This document shows, one piece after another, positions 47,801 through 60,208 of a stretch of DNA of 64,000 nt (positions are counted from its first letter, which is position 1; every line of letters starts with the position of its first letter). Location of the stretch: NCBI GenBank assembly GCA_021613335.1, contig JAJTWR010000374.1, positions 525,001 through 589,000 on the forward strand, read 5' to 3'. The stretch is from Whitmania pigra. Its lineage: Eukaryota; Annelida; Clitellata; Hirudinida; Haemopidae. Under the pieces are notes generated by a model. It was not told where the DNA came from. It ran no database searches and saw only the letters and a list, made by a program, of their open reading frames with translations. The translations under genes and the position numbers were made by a program.

Positions 47801-49860
47801 AAGGTGAGTTTCATTTTTTTAAATATTTCGATGAATATTTGCTTTAAGAGTGTTTTAAAGCATTTGATTCAATTTGATTAAAGCAATATTGATAATAGGA
47901 AAAATAAAATATAACAATAGGAAAATAAAATTAATTCCAATGAAGAATGACTATCTTTGCATGCATAAGATACCATTCCATTCCATTACGATTGATTTTC
48001 GGAGAATGTTTTGCAGAATCACAACGGATTGTTCTTCGATGACTTCTCGTGGAAAAATCACATCTCGTCGCTGAAACCTCTGGTACGATCGGTCGAACCG
48101 TCACCATCTGAAGAATGAACTTCCAGAATGCATCTAATTTTATTCTTAATTCATTTACGTGCATTCATGCATTCCAAAATATTCACAAAATGTTCCTTCT
48201 TCCAAGGGTCTGGGCATTCTCTTGAACACGTGCAACTTGAAGACGACCGAACATTACACGGAGTTTGCAGACCACGTCAAGTGCATGTCTCTCAAGCAGA
48301 AGGAGGTTGTACCTGTGGTTAACAGGAGGTTGACAAGTTAATTAATTAATTAATTAATTAGCCATTAATTCATTAGTTTACGTGGCATTAATTCATTAGT
48401 CATTAATTCATTTGGCGTTAATTCATTCTTCAGTAATTTATTTTTTCATTAATTCTCTTTTAATATCAGTCTTGAAATTTAATAATTAAACACACGTACA
48501 ATGATTAGTTCCTTCTTTATTTCTCTTGCCAGTGGTTGCAGTGGGATTAGTTTAAAGAATTTAATAATTTTACACATTTACATTTTACATCTCTACATTT
48601 TAGGCATTTACACTTTACATCTCTACATTTTATGCATTTACGTTTTACATCTTTATTTCCATCTGCAGGTGCTTCTGTGAATTGGCCCGCCAAATGGGCT
48701 TCACAGACAAAGCCACGGACATTTTCAGCACGGAAGATGTTTTTGGCATTTACCAGCACGATGTTCGTTGAATAATCGATGTGTTTGCAAATCACTTTGT
48801 AAGTCTTTCAAAATTAATTAATGATTCATTTTCAGACCTCGTTTGCTGAAAGCAAGGAATTGATGCAACGCGAAAAATACAAGATGCCGATGCCGAACGT
48901 GTTCTGCGTGTTGGTGAAGGATCATTCGACAGGTGAATGTTACCTTAATAATAATAATCACCGTTCGTTTAAATTAAACTAAACGTATTTACATTATATT
49001 ACGGGTTATTATTTTCTAATAATGCTACATTATTAGTTATTTCCGTTACGTCATATTTATAGTTAACATACTTAACATACATAAGTAACATACATAATTA
49101 ACACAATTCATATATCACATTCTATTCATATTTATAATTTCTCCAACCAGGAACAAAGCAAAAATATTCATTTGCATTTATAATTTCTCCAACCAGGAAC
49201 AAAGCAAAAATATTTATTTGCATTTATAATTTCTCCAACCAGGAACAAAGCAACTCTTTTCTCAAGGCATGGCCGACCTGTTGCTGAGCATGTGCACCGA
49301 TTATTGGGACGGTTCCGAGATCAAACCTTTGGGGAATTCAGAGAGGTGAACTCGTTGAACCGGATGGCTTGCATCTGCAAACAATTACTTGAATTAATTA
49401 ATTAACTACAAACAATTAAGTCATTGAATAAATAAATGAATGAATGAATGATTGGGGAATGAATAAATGCTGGAGTGAAGAAATGAATGAATGAATGTAG
49501 AAATTATTATTATTATTATATTATTATTATTATTATTATTATTTAAAAAATCATTGCAGGAAGAAAATAGCGGACTTCTACCACAGGAACAGCATGACCT
49601 CTTACTGCACAGCATTCTCCTATCGACCGGTCAATGGCGACGTTCCCCTCAGGTCCCTCAAGTCCTTCCTCGAAGTTTCAGAAAACCTCTTCGGTTCGCT
49701 CAGACACCTGGAGACGAGGTTGTTTGTTATTTTTATTATTATTAATATAATAATTATTATTATTATTATTATTGTTGTTGTTTGTTCTAAGGATTGAAAC
49801 TTAGATTGCCTTATCAATGGCGCCTTATTAATTAATTACTATTTAATATTATTATTGTTG

Positions 49861-49891
<31 letters not shown>

Positions 49892-52800
49892 TTGTTAGGG
49901 ACGATGTTGGGAAATGGGTGCCTTTGAAGCTATGCACCTAACACCTTATAAATTAATTATTATTATTATTAATTAATGGAAGGATTTGAAGTCCTGGGAA
50001 ATTCGTTAAGGTGTAATTGGTCTGCATAAGTTTTGTTATTGTTATTGTTGTTGTTTTGATTATTATTATTGTTGTTGCTATTGTTATTTATTATAATTAT
50101 TAATGTTGTTAGTATTGTTTTAGTATCTCTTTCTGTCGGCACTCAATTGACAATTTTGTCATTAAACAATTTAACTAGAACTGGGTTTAAGTGAAAATTA
50201 GTTAGTTACTTAGTAAGCAGTATTTTTGTTATAATGTTACCATATTGAAGTGTTTGCATTTTGTTTGACACAGTATTCCCTTGTCGTTGTTAGAGTATCC
50301 GGTGTTTTAATTTATCACTCGTTTTGTATTGTTTGTCGTTCAGAATTTGTCTTCCTTTGCATTGGTTTTGGGTTCCAACCTTTATGATAAACTTAATAAT
50401 TTGTACTAACGAATGATCTCATTGATGATGATGATGGTGATAACCACATTTAAAAGTTAACACCTTCGAAGATGAGGAATATTTCATTATTGTGTTTTCG
50501 TGCAGGTTTTTTCCGTTCTGGTGAGGAGTTTGTAGCTTTCGTTGTTTAGCCGGGTTTCGTCGTGTGCATGTTCGTCTGTGTGGAGAATTGTTTGCTGCTG
50601 TTGTTGTTGTTGTTGTTGTTGTTGTTGTGGCCACTGCATGCTCAGCTGTCACCTCCACTTATGATTAATGCTTTTGTAAAAACTTGCTCTTGAAATCCTG
50701 CGAGACTAGAAGTTGAATGATCCATGTTTTGGGATAAATGGGAAAACAATTTTAATAAATAAATAAACTATTTAATGTTCCTTGTTTAATAATGAAATTA
50801 ATTAATAAATTAATGAAAAAGATTTAATGAATTAATTAATTTAAAATAAAAATTAAAAGAAACAAAGAGAATAAAATATATTAAGAAGTTCCTGCACTTT
50901 TTCTGGCTTCGTTTCACTCTCCGTTGCGTCGAGTTTTCGTTTTGCGATGAAGTTTGTGCAAACATCGAGAATGATTAGTCAGATTATTAGTAAGGTTTTG
51001 CGATGGATTATTATTATTATTATCATTATTATTATTATATTATTGTTATTATTATTATTATTATTGTTATTATAATTATCATTATTATTATCATTATCAT
51101 CATTATTATATTATTGTTATTATTATTATTATTATATTATTGTTATTATTATTATTATCATTATTATTATTATATTATTATTATTATTATTATATTATTA
51201 TTATTATATTATTGTTATTATTATTTTACACCAGTAGTTGCTTCCCTGTGCTTCTAACGTGTTGCTTCTGAAAATCCAATTCGATCATTTCTCACATGTG
51301 AAAATTACCTAGTGATTAGGTTTCCTTAACTTTTTCAAAAGCTAATGATTCATCAATTTAAAAGGTTTATTGAGTGGACTCGAAATTAGATATTAAGGAT
51401 AATTATGGGTAATTGTGGATATTTAGCAATCATGAAGAAACAGTACAAATGAAGTACATTTATGTCGTTGGTTATCTAAAAAATGAATGTAAAAAGTTTA
51501 TTTCTTTTCTACAAACCTTTCCAACATAACTATGAATATAGATTTTAACATAAGATGGACTAAATTAATTGCAACAACAACAACGAACACATAAGGAATC
51601 ATTATCATCACCGAGCACGCGAGGAATCATTATCATAACCCACAAACGTAAACTTTTGCAAAACGTTAATGTAAAAGAATCTTTTGACGCGATAGCTTTT
51701 TGAACGGGGAAGTCCGAAGGCCGTCCCACGGGGGACATTGGGAGGAGTTGGATTCGATCAGCACCTCGAGCCTGCAGGTGGACGGTGGAACGGTCAGCCC
51801 GAAGAACATGCCCCTGAATTATCTCGGCAATCAGATCTTCATCGGCATGGTAACCATGCAGTACCAAGCAAAGCAGGTTTGTATTTTTTGTATTTAGCTG
51901 ATTGTTTGAGCGGCTCATGAATACGGTGGGTACCACGGCTGACCCTCAGGTTTCGTGTCTCGTACGTGCGGATACGTTGCTTAGATTAAGAATGATTTTT
52001 ATGATTTTGAATTTGTTTAAATTCGTTGATTTCGTGGCAGGAAGTCGTTAATCTGATTGAAAGATTGGAAGTCAATTGCATCAGATTCGTTCACTTTTCG
52101 AAGGAAAATGAACTTCGAAGCAGGGTATTTAAAAATTGTGTTTATAAACAAATTATTATTATTATTATTATTATTACTATTATCATTATCATTTTATTGA
52201 AGGTGCAACTTAACTTGTTGTTTTTTACTTTAGCATAATTAATATCCAATAAACAGTATCTTAAATAAATAACTCTTACGAAAACATTCGAAACCATCTC
52301 AGGGATTTTCCGAGAAAATGGGCCTCGAAGCCGGCTGGAATTGTCACATTTCACTTTTGGGCGAAAACGAAGAGATTCCTGCTCCTTTGACTTCTCCGTC
52401 GCTCGTGAGGCAAAAGTTGCATGTCAGCGGCAAGAAGAGCTTCGGCAGCGCTCCGATGCTCAGAGTCGACGACGGTCTCAAAACCGGGAAGCTGGAGTCG
52501 CCGGAGGAGATCCTCGCGACCAAAAGCGCCGTGAACCAAGGGACCTCCAAGTCTCTTTTGGTCAGAAAACCGTCGTTGAACTGCAACGTTCAGGTCGGTT
52601 CGAAGACGAAGAGACAGAAAAAGAAGACGTCGAACGACACGGACGTCGGACATCCGCTCATCGGGGAGCAGAGGGACGAGGTTTCGCCGTCGAGCAGCAC
52701 GTCAAGTCTTTACTCGAGCTACATCGAGGGTCTGTCGGAGATTCAGAACAGGGTTAGTGGCAGATGCCTTTGTGCTAGTAATGATAGTGATTGCAATAAT

Positions 52801-55800
52801 AATAATAATAATCATAACGGCTGTAATAATAATTATGACGAGGGTCTGTCGGAGATTCAGAACAGGGTTAGTGGCAGATGCCTTTTTGTTGATAATGATA
52901 GTGATTGCAATAATAATAATAATAATCATAACGGTTGTAATAATAATTATGACGAGGGTCTGTCGGAGATTCAAAACAGGGTTAGTGGCAGATACCCTTA
53001 TATTAGTTATGATATAACAATAATAATGCTATATATTGTGGTTATAATTATAATGATAATGATTATAATAATAATGATGACGAGGGTCTGTCGGAGATTC
53101 AGAACAGGGTTAGTGGCAGATGCCCTTATATTAGTTATGATATAACAATAATAATGCTATATATTGTGGTTATAATTATAATGATAATGATTATAATAAT
53201 AATGATGACGAGGGTCTGTCGGAGATTCAGAACAGGGTTAGTGGCAGATGCCTTTTTGTTGATAATGATAGTGATTATAATAATAATAATAATAACGGTT
53301 GTAATAATAATTATGACGATTGTATAAGTATTAACGATAATAATAACAACAATAACAAAATTTGTGGTTATGTTTGTTGTTATGCAGGTTTATAACTGCA
53401 TTTAATGTCATTTTGTTTAATAACTCTACAAAAATAAAATTAAATAAATGACTAATTGAACTCACTCGAGTCGTTAAATCGTCAAATAATTGAATCTCAG
53501 GCTCAGCTGCCGAAGGGAATCGAGAACATTCGACCACACATCAACAACATCGACAACGTTCCGCTACAAGTTTCACTCTTCACCGATTGCACGACTTCAA
53601 GTAATGATAAAAGAAAATAATAATAATAATTAATAGTAATAATAAAAGTAACGTTAATAATTAATTAATAATAATAACAACGTGCTGTAATAAGGCTCAA
53701 GTATTCATTCTATACGAATGAATTGCAAATATTTTTGTTTTGTTCTGAGATTTATGATTTATTGATTTTACGACTTATTGATTTTATGACTCATTGATTG
53801 TTCTTATTGTGACAGCCACATGTGAGATGCTGAAGATATTGCAGGAGTACGGGGAAGTCACGTGTTGCCTCGGAAGTTCTTTAAACATCGACAACATGCC
53901 CATGTTTCTCAGGGCGGACTGCAGGTGCTCTCAACTCGATTAATATTTATGAGTTATTTAATTAGCGATTAGTGTTTATGAATTATTTTAATTAGCAATT
54001 AATATTTATGAGTTATTTTAATTAGTAATTACTTAAATATTTAAAAATTACTTAAATTAACATTTGATAATTACATTTAATTAAAATTACTAATTACGAA
54101 TGAACATTCTAATTTATCCACCACATGTTCACACACCTCACGCCTTGTCCTAAGGCATTTAAAGTTCTAAGGGCATTTAAAACTTTAAACCTAAAAAAAA
54201 CCCCAGCATATCCAAGGACCCCGTTCTTCCACAAATCTGCAACCAGCAAAGCAGCAATATCGACCCGACCCGTGGCACGTTCGGTCCGATGCAGCTGAGT
54301 ACCAAGATGAACAGTCTCTCCTGTTTCCTCATCTTCCACGAGATGGACGTCTCTTTCTTCGACAAGCTCGTATCAGTTGTGAGACGTGCTTTCTCTTCCT
54401 GCGATGCCAATCTGCTATTATAACCATAACTATTACTAATTATAGTTGTTGTTACTATTATTATTCCTGTTGTTACCAATGCCAAACTGCTATCTTAACG
54501 ACATCATCATCATCATTATTATTATTATTGTTATTATTATTATTATTATTATTAACACTATTGTTGTTATTATTATTATTACCATCACCTTCATCACATC
54601 TAATTCTAATAATCGCATCCTTTCCCGAAGGCTCGTGCTCACTGCCAGAAGATGCGAACGACTGCCAAGTTGTTCCTGTCGATGCAGTTGTGTTTGAGTT
54701 GTTTGCAGTTGCTCAACAGCCTCTTGTTTCTTCCGCCGTGTTTGTCTCCGCAGCTGGTTTTGTGGGTCTCCGTCGTTGTCGTGCCGTTGTTCAGCATCTC
54801 GATGATGAACAATCCGACCTTTGCACAGGTCACCTCAGGTGTTCAAGGTGTGCATCGTGGAAAGGTCTTCAACCAGGTATTTGTTAATTTATTTATTTAT
54901 TTTTTTACGAGTTGAAATCATTCTTTATTATGAAATTAATTAATAAATATTATTATTATTATTATTATTACATGCAAACATGTGGAGTACGTTTTGAATA
55001 AATGCAATGTCGACTGTGAATGGATAATGCTTTTGTTGATTGTTAATTATAATTGTTAACCAATACTTAATTAATTAAAGTTAATAACTAAACATCTTCT
55101 CATTCAACGAATGCAGTTTATGAAAATGGAGGTCGTTAGTTTCTTGATTCGTTATTTACCAACGATCCTGGTATGCCTCGTCGTGCACTCCGCGAACCTC
55201 TTTGAATTCTGCTGCGAATTGAATTCTCGTCGAACAAACTCGACTCTCTGCGACTGCCAAGTATTCTTTGGCCGAAGGTACGTTGTTGAAAAAGTTTACC
55301 TCAGGTGTTTCACAAACATTTACATTTGCATTACGAAAGCTTAATTATTTAAAGTTAAATACTGCTTTAATTGTATAATACCACTAATTTAATTATATAA
55401 ATATACTATTAATACATATTTTAATATTATAACACCATTTAATACTATCTTGCCACAAAGAGCCATGCGAGACTTGCATTGGAATTAAGTATTATACTGG
55501 GTTATTGATTTAATCTTGTTTATTTTTCAATTATTTTATTTGAGGGATTAGATAGATATTTTAAATAATAATAGATAATTATAATGAATAATTTAAATAT
55601 TATTAGAAACGAAACAACGACCGGCGGTGATTGGAACGGCTTGACGAACGACAACGCGCTGACCTTGTCGCAACATTTCACCTGCCTGCAGATTGTTGTC
55701 TACCTTTGTGAGTCGAAGAATGCATCTGTTAATTCAATTACATTCTAATTATAATTTAATAATAATAATATTAAAATGATTAATCAGTAAATAAATTGTA

Positions 55801-56488
55801 AATTAATCATTTAATTTAATTTAATTTTAGAAATAAAAATGCATTACTCGTGACATGCCAAATGAAGTTAGAATAATGTTTTGTTTTATTTTTATTTTTG
55901 TAGCCCTAATTTCCATGTGCAATGTGCATAGATACAGCTACTTGTGGAAAGGTTCTCCGTTACACAATTGGCTTTGGGCAGCCGTAGCTTTGGTTCTGTT
56001 AGTATTTTTATTTTTAACCAATTTTAATCACATCTTCAAATGGCTCTCTTAACGACGTCTTCCGTTTCGTCAGAATTTCAGTTCAGGTGGCGTGGTTCTT
56101 TTCCGCGTTTAGCTCTTCCGGTGGAAGATATTCGATCGAAAACATCTCGTTGGCTGGGTGGTTGATGGCGACACTGTGGATTCCGTTTCTCGTTTGTCTC
56201 CACGAACTTGCAAAGAAACGTGAAATAAGGTAATGACTTGATAAGTATTGGGCGTTAATAGTGTAATGTCAGTTGACTAATGTAATATCAGATGATTAAT
56301 ATAATATCAGATGATTAATGTGATAACAAGTGATTAATATAATATCAGGTGATTAATATATCAGATGATTAATATAATATCAGGTGACCACCTCAAGTAA
56401 TAATCTTTTTTCCAGAGTATGGATACGCCACCAAAAAAGAGCAAAGCTGGATTTTGGCACCAAACTGGGCATGAATTCTCCGTTTTAA
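44802..56488 (+). CDS. TMEM94: Transmembrane protein 94 (P-type-ATPase-like ER protein)
   Basis: TMEM94 is a multipass ER membrane protein with a P-type ATPase-like layout, reported to be involved in ER Mg2+ uptake. Twenty-eight exons close in frame to 1315 aa (human 1356): 44802-45022, 45167-45303, 45567-45760, 46008-46174, 46391-46496, 46643-46729, 46906-47034, 47111-47233, 47436-47604, 47757-47803, 48017-48082, 48207-48328, 48669-48762, 48836-48932, 49243-49345, 49560-49718, 51696-51876, 52041-52124, 52303-52752, 53501-53600, 53816-53924, 54207-54378, 54631-54876, 55117-55277, 55607-55707, 55904-55997, 56074-56229, 56416-56488. Seen: an actuator-like stretch NLPCSMLVEGD (156-166); CCVDKKGILSWPNP at 391-404 where P-type ATPases have DKTGT; EKMGLEAGWNCHISL; NIDNVPL; and the ending TKLGMNSPF. 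The last third is membrane-spanning. Exons 15 and 19 border tandem duplications of their splice sites. The start codon is the first in-frame ATG before the conserved helix. Confidence 0.95.
49127..49255 (+). repeat. 46-base tandem repeat copying the TMEM94 exon 15 acceptor and start
   Basis: TTTCTCCAACCAG|GAACAAAGCAA occurs with AG at 49150, 49196 and 49242. Only the last is the functional junction. The unit (46) is not a multiple of three, so using an upstream copy would shift the frame. Confidence 0.9.
49719..51695. other. Large TMEM94 intron 16
   Basis: Nearly 2 kb of AT-rich sequence with ATT/TTG repeats at about 49733-49785, 49855-49890, 50035-50120, 50591-50630 and 51005-51225. I see no exon or other gene in it. 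It is the longest intron in the gene. Confidence 0.6.
51005..51228. repeat. (ATT)n microsatellite, about 220 bases
   Basis: ATT triplets with frequent TTG and ATC variants and phase slips. Confidence 0.93.
52726..53330 (+). repeat. Tandem repeat copying the end of TMEM94 exon 19 with its splice donor, 5 copies
   Basis: GAGGGTCTGTCGGAGATTCA plus GAACAGG|GTTAGTGGCAGATR starts at 52726, 52840, 52954, 53082 and 53210. Donor GTs fall at 52753, 52867, 52981, 53109 and 53237: two 114-base steps, then two 128-base steps. Spacers are AAT-rich, of two different kinds. The first copy is the true exon end, because NR|AQLPKG matches the human junction. Copies 2 and 3 are in frame and open from exon 19; copies 4 and 5 are not in that frame. 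Confidence 0.93.
54490..54580. repeat. (ATT)n in TMEM94 intron 22
   Basis: ATC then ATT triplets between exons 22 and 23. Confidence 0.85.
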
Positions 56489-56927
56489 TGCATGATCGAC
56501 CAGTGTCCTTTGCAAAATGTGTCAATGACATCTCAAATACATTTCTCAGTGTGTCATTGAAGTGTATTTGATATTGTAAGCGCTACTGTTAATCTCAGTT
56601 AATTAACTTTGGACTGTTGTGAAATTTGCGAGGACTGAAAATTGATTATAAGCATTTTTTATGCCCACAAATAGAAAGTCTTTTTTTTTTGAAGATCTTC
56701 TAGTAAAAAGGTTATTATTACGGGATGACTAGTGCATTCCCATAATTGAGTTACATCGCTTGTTTTATTTAATTAATTATTTATTTTGTAACAATGTAGA
56801 GCAGTTAACATACGTGGTAATAAGTTATTAAAATCATTCAATTAACTGATGCTCATGCCAGAAAGCCATGCATTCAAATGACGCCTCTGCAGGGTTTAAG
56901 TAATAACAACATCTGACCTCTGAATCT
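56489..56927. other. Convergent 3' ends of TMEM94 and the minus-strand ORF
   Basis: Contains 3' UTR sequence for both strands. A minus-strand AATAAA (plus tttatt at about 56763-56768) lies about 160 bases beyond the stop of the ORF at 56928. I see no clear plus-strand AATAAA close to the TMEM94 stop. Confidence 0.45.
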
Positions 56928-57545
56928 TCAGTTAAAAAGTGCGCAATGCATTAGCTCCATAAATTCATGGCCAGTTTCTGAAACGAATGAACGGATCGGC
57001 CTACCGATTACACGGTATCGAGTGGCACCGGTATTGACCAAAGTGCTTTGAGCTTCCAATCGCCTCATTGGAGCTATCGATGATTTCGGTCTGATAGTTC
57101 TCTTGTCTCTCACGAAAGCAACGAGATCGTTAAAAATTGGCGAGGTAATAGGTTGGTTTTTGTCATAATAACATTTTTGAAGCCTTAGAATTTCGTCTGC
57201 CACCACTTTTTTCACTTTAATCGCGTCATAATCCTGGTTCAACTCTTGTTCTGAGTTGCTCTCAAGTTCAATAGGTGCGTTTGGAAGTTTTACTGATGAT
57301 TGTAGAGGTGTAACTCTGCAAATGCCTCTTCTGTGCATATGAAAACGAGTAATTTTTAGCTCTTCTTCAACAATAGTTCCACATTTCATCATTTGGTTTA
57401 GATGCATCAGGTCAGATATACGGTTAGTGATGAATTGTGATCTGTGTTCCAATTCGTCAGTCAAACACCTAAGTCTTTTGTTGGAGTCAGTTGGGTCGTC
57501 AGACCGCTTTCTTTTCTGTCTCAAATTTGTGTCGCTCATTTTCAA
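56928..57545 (-). CDS. Intronless ORF, 205 aa, unrecognised, probably nuclear
   Basis: A single uninterrupted non-repetitive reading frame of 205 codons on the minus strand, unusually long for this AT-rich window. The N-terminus (MKMSDTNLRQKRKRSDD) has a basic nuclear-localisation-like cluster, followed by a probable helix (LTDELEHRSQFITNRISDLM) and a second basic/aromatic segment; the C-terminus ends ELMHCALFN. I do not recognise a family, and no membrane or signal segment is visible. Lack of introns among multi-exon neighbours suggests either a small single-exon gene or a retrocopy. A poly(A)-like hexamer lies about 160 bases downstream. It is convergent with TMEM94. Upstream, an A/T-rich tract directly precedes the ATG context AAAATGAAAATGAG, so either of the first two ATGs could be used. 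Confidence 0.6.
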   Translation of the reverse strand: MKMSDTNLRQKRKRSDDPTDSNKRLRCLTDELEHRSQFITNRISDLMHLNQMMKCGTIVEEELKITRFHMHRRGICRVTPLQSSVKLPNAPIELESNSEQELNQDYDAIKVKKVVADEILRLQKCYYDKNQPITSPIFNDLVAFVRDKRTIRPKSSIAPMRRLEAQSTLVNTGATRYRVIGRPIRSFVSETGHEFMELMHCALFN

Positions 57546-57800
57546 TAATTTTTTTTTTAATATTCTTGAAAAATGACTTCAACTTTAAAGGAGATCAAAT
57601 GAATTTTAATGGCTTATGAATTGCTGATATGCATTTATTGTTTGCCTGGATAACGCTGCCTGCCCAGTTGTTATTGCATTAAAATTGTGGCTAAAAAGAT
57701 TCTTTAAATGTTTATTTAATTTATTAAAAATCAATTTAGTATTTGTAAATGTACTCTTTAATATTTCATTAAAATTTTATTATTTTTAATAAGATAGAAT
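57546..57800. other. AT-rich spacer
   Basis: Probable promoter side of the minus-strand ORF. Nothing further is recognised. Confidence 0.35.
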
Positions 57801-57801
57801 A

Positions 57802-58105
57802 TTATTGCGGAAATATAATATTGCTGTTGTGAGAGGTCATCAATTTAAACTAAGGTCATATTTTTGCGAAATAGACAACACCAAATATTTTTTCACGAAT
57901 CGAATAATTAACATCTGGAATAATCTACCTAATAGCTTAGTCTCAGCTAGCACCTATAGTCGCTTCACCTCCCTTCTCAATGAATATGACTTGTCTCCTT
58001 TTCTCGTCTATTGAATCTCTCGTTTCATTTTTCAATGTTTTGCTGTTTTGATAGTGGGCAGGTAAGAGGCTTCGTTCCTCTACCCACTTAATAAAATAAA
58101 AAACA
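57802..58105 (+). mobile_element. 5'-truncated LINE 3' end with conserved RT tail and terminal stem-loop
   Basis: The coding remnant RGHQFKLRSYFCEIDNTKYF then FFTNRIINIWNNLPNSLVSA matches the common tail of CR1/Rex-like reverse transcriptases (a KYFFSNRVINVWNSLP pattern) and stays open to the stop at 58012-58014. The 3' UTR holds GTGGGCAGGTAAGAGG, a CTTCGTT loop and CCTCTACCCAC (58054-58088), a good imperfect hairpin. Just after it comes AATAAAATAAA. Truncation at about 57800 is typical of LINE insertion. Confidence 0.75.
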
Positions 58106-58819
58106 ATTGAAGCTTATTTGCAGTTAAATTATGAATAAAGAGTTTATTTTTCTAAGGCGTTCACTTGAGCTGAATTGCTTGTTATCTACTTACGCATGCA
58201 AGCTTGTTGACCTGTGGACAGATCGACCGAAGTGGATGTCGTTCAATTCACCTGAATTAATTGATTAAATATTTATCAAGCTCCTAATAATTAGAATTTG
58301 TAATTTTATTTCTTTCAAAACCATTTCAAAACGCTGCCCGCCCACAGTCTTGCTACATAGAATCTATTTAGTAAGTTCAAGAAATTAATTGCCCTTTGTT
58401 TTATTTGACTAAAATGATGCTGTAAATTAATAACAAAGTTTCATCGAATAATCAACTTTTAACCACCCGACAAAAGCGATGACAAAATAGAATGCACGAA
58501 AATGATCAGCACCTTGCTTGCGAGTTTTAACCATTTAGGTTTCCTCGGCATAAACGGTGTCCTCGATTTGCAACAATACTTTTAAGACAGCAGGTTTTCA
58601 ATTAAGGCTAGTAATATAAAATGAAACCGGCTTAACTAGGTAAAAAAATAACTGTAATCATCGCATATCCGCAACTGCAATGGCTAAAAATAACATTTAT
58701 ATCATTCATAACCACTTAGTGATTCATAACCTCCATGAAAGCTTAAATGTAAGAGGACTCTGTAACATGTGTTCGAAAATAGTATAACTACCACTTTAAA
58801 TGGGTACTATTTAGGAGGA
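58106..58819. other. AT-rich sequence, nothing recognised
   Basis: No supportable exon, repeat family or RNA gene. Confidence 0.4.
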
Positions 58820-59126
58820 TTAGGTCCACTTTGAGCAAGAATGGAACTCGGCATTGAACATTGTGACTTTAAATTTGTTGATCGATAAGCAGTTCGATAC
58901 TCTTTTCAATGGCAGCTTCCAAACGCCAATAATTTCCGCCAAATAACCTGGAGGCCCATCTCTAGACACGCAGAGTGGAGGAACTAAGGAAAATGGTGGA
59001 ATTTCGAGGTTCAGTTCTCTCATTCTTCCTGGAGCAGAATAGTTCAGCTCTGAATTTAAAGGCTTCTTGGAAAACGTGGTCGTTATGAGGAAACCGTTAG
59101 AGTTATTCGAGAAAACGCTCAATATT
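58820..59126 (-). CDS. Candidate terminal exon of an unrecognised minus-strand gene
   Basis: After a plausible acceptor (GCATTTCAG, minus strand) 307 bases stay open to a stop at 58822-58820. The product is 102 non-repetitive residues including NSELNYSAPGRMRELNLEIP and PPGYLAEIIGVWKLPLKRVS. Composition and complexity look like a real protein. It could be the last exon of a gene whose upstream exons lie beyond the right edge, with the microsatellite and LINE at 59.3-64 kb inserted in its intron. The family is unknown. It could equally be an ORF starting at an internal ATG (59137). Confidence 0.35.
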
Positions 59127-59285
59127 CTGAAATGCAATTTACGCTAATATTAAACACAAATTTACTTCAGATATTTTAATGATGTTCACTATTTACACCA
59201 AACTAATTAATTATTCTATTATAAAAAACAACTGTCATGATGTGTCCTGTTCGAACTCGGTCCGCAATGCCACACGAGCCCTTAG

Positions 59286-59859
<574 letters not shown>

Positions 59860-60040
59860 CGTTATCGCTCAGCTAATAATCGTTATCGCTCAGCTGAATT
59901 GTTTTCGTGCTGAGAAATCCGAGTGATTCTTGCTTAATATTCGATAAATTTGCGTACAATTTGTTGAAATAAGCATTAATTGATTATCCTAACGGATATT
60001 TACTTTCTCGGTTAGTTTAGTTACGTATATTTCAAGAACA

Positions 60041-60208
60041 ATGGCCGAAGGTGTTCGGACCAGAAGAGACGTTAAGTTTGAGGTTGAAATTGCATCGAAA
60101 CTAGGGCTACATTTGTGCGAAAAGTGCTGCAAAGAAAATGTGGATCAAATTAAAAGACTAGCTAGCTCCACGAAGTTGGAAGAAAACTACAGAGATGATT
60201 TTGAGTGA
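60041..60208 (+). CDS. Short ORF at the LINE 5' end (55 aa)
   Basis: MAEGVRTRRDVKFEVEIASK and a CEKCCKEN cluster, ending at 60206-60208. It overlaps the first codons of ORF1 (60195) in a different frame. It may be an upstream ORF, or the true N-terminus of ORF1 separated by a one-base frameshift near the run GATTTTGAG; the ATG context of this ORF (ACAATGG) is the better one. The two explanations cannot be separated from one copy. Confidence 0.5.
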   Translation: MAEGVRTRRDVKFEVEIASKLGLHLCEKCCKENVDQIKRLASSTKLEENYRDDFE

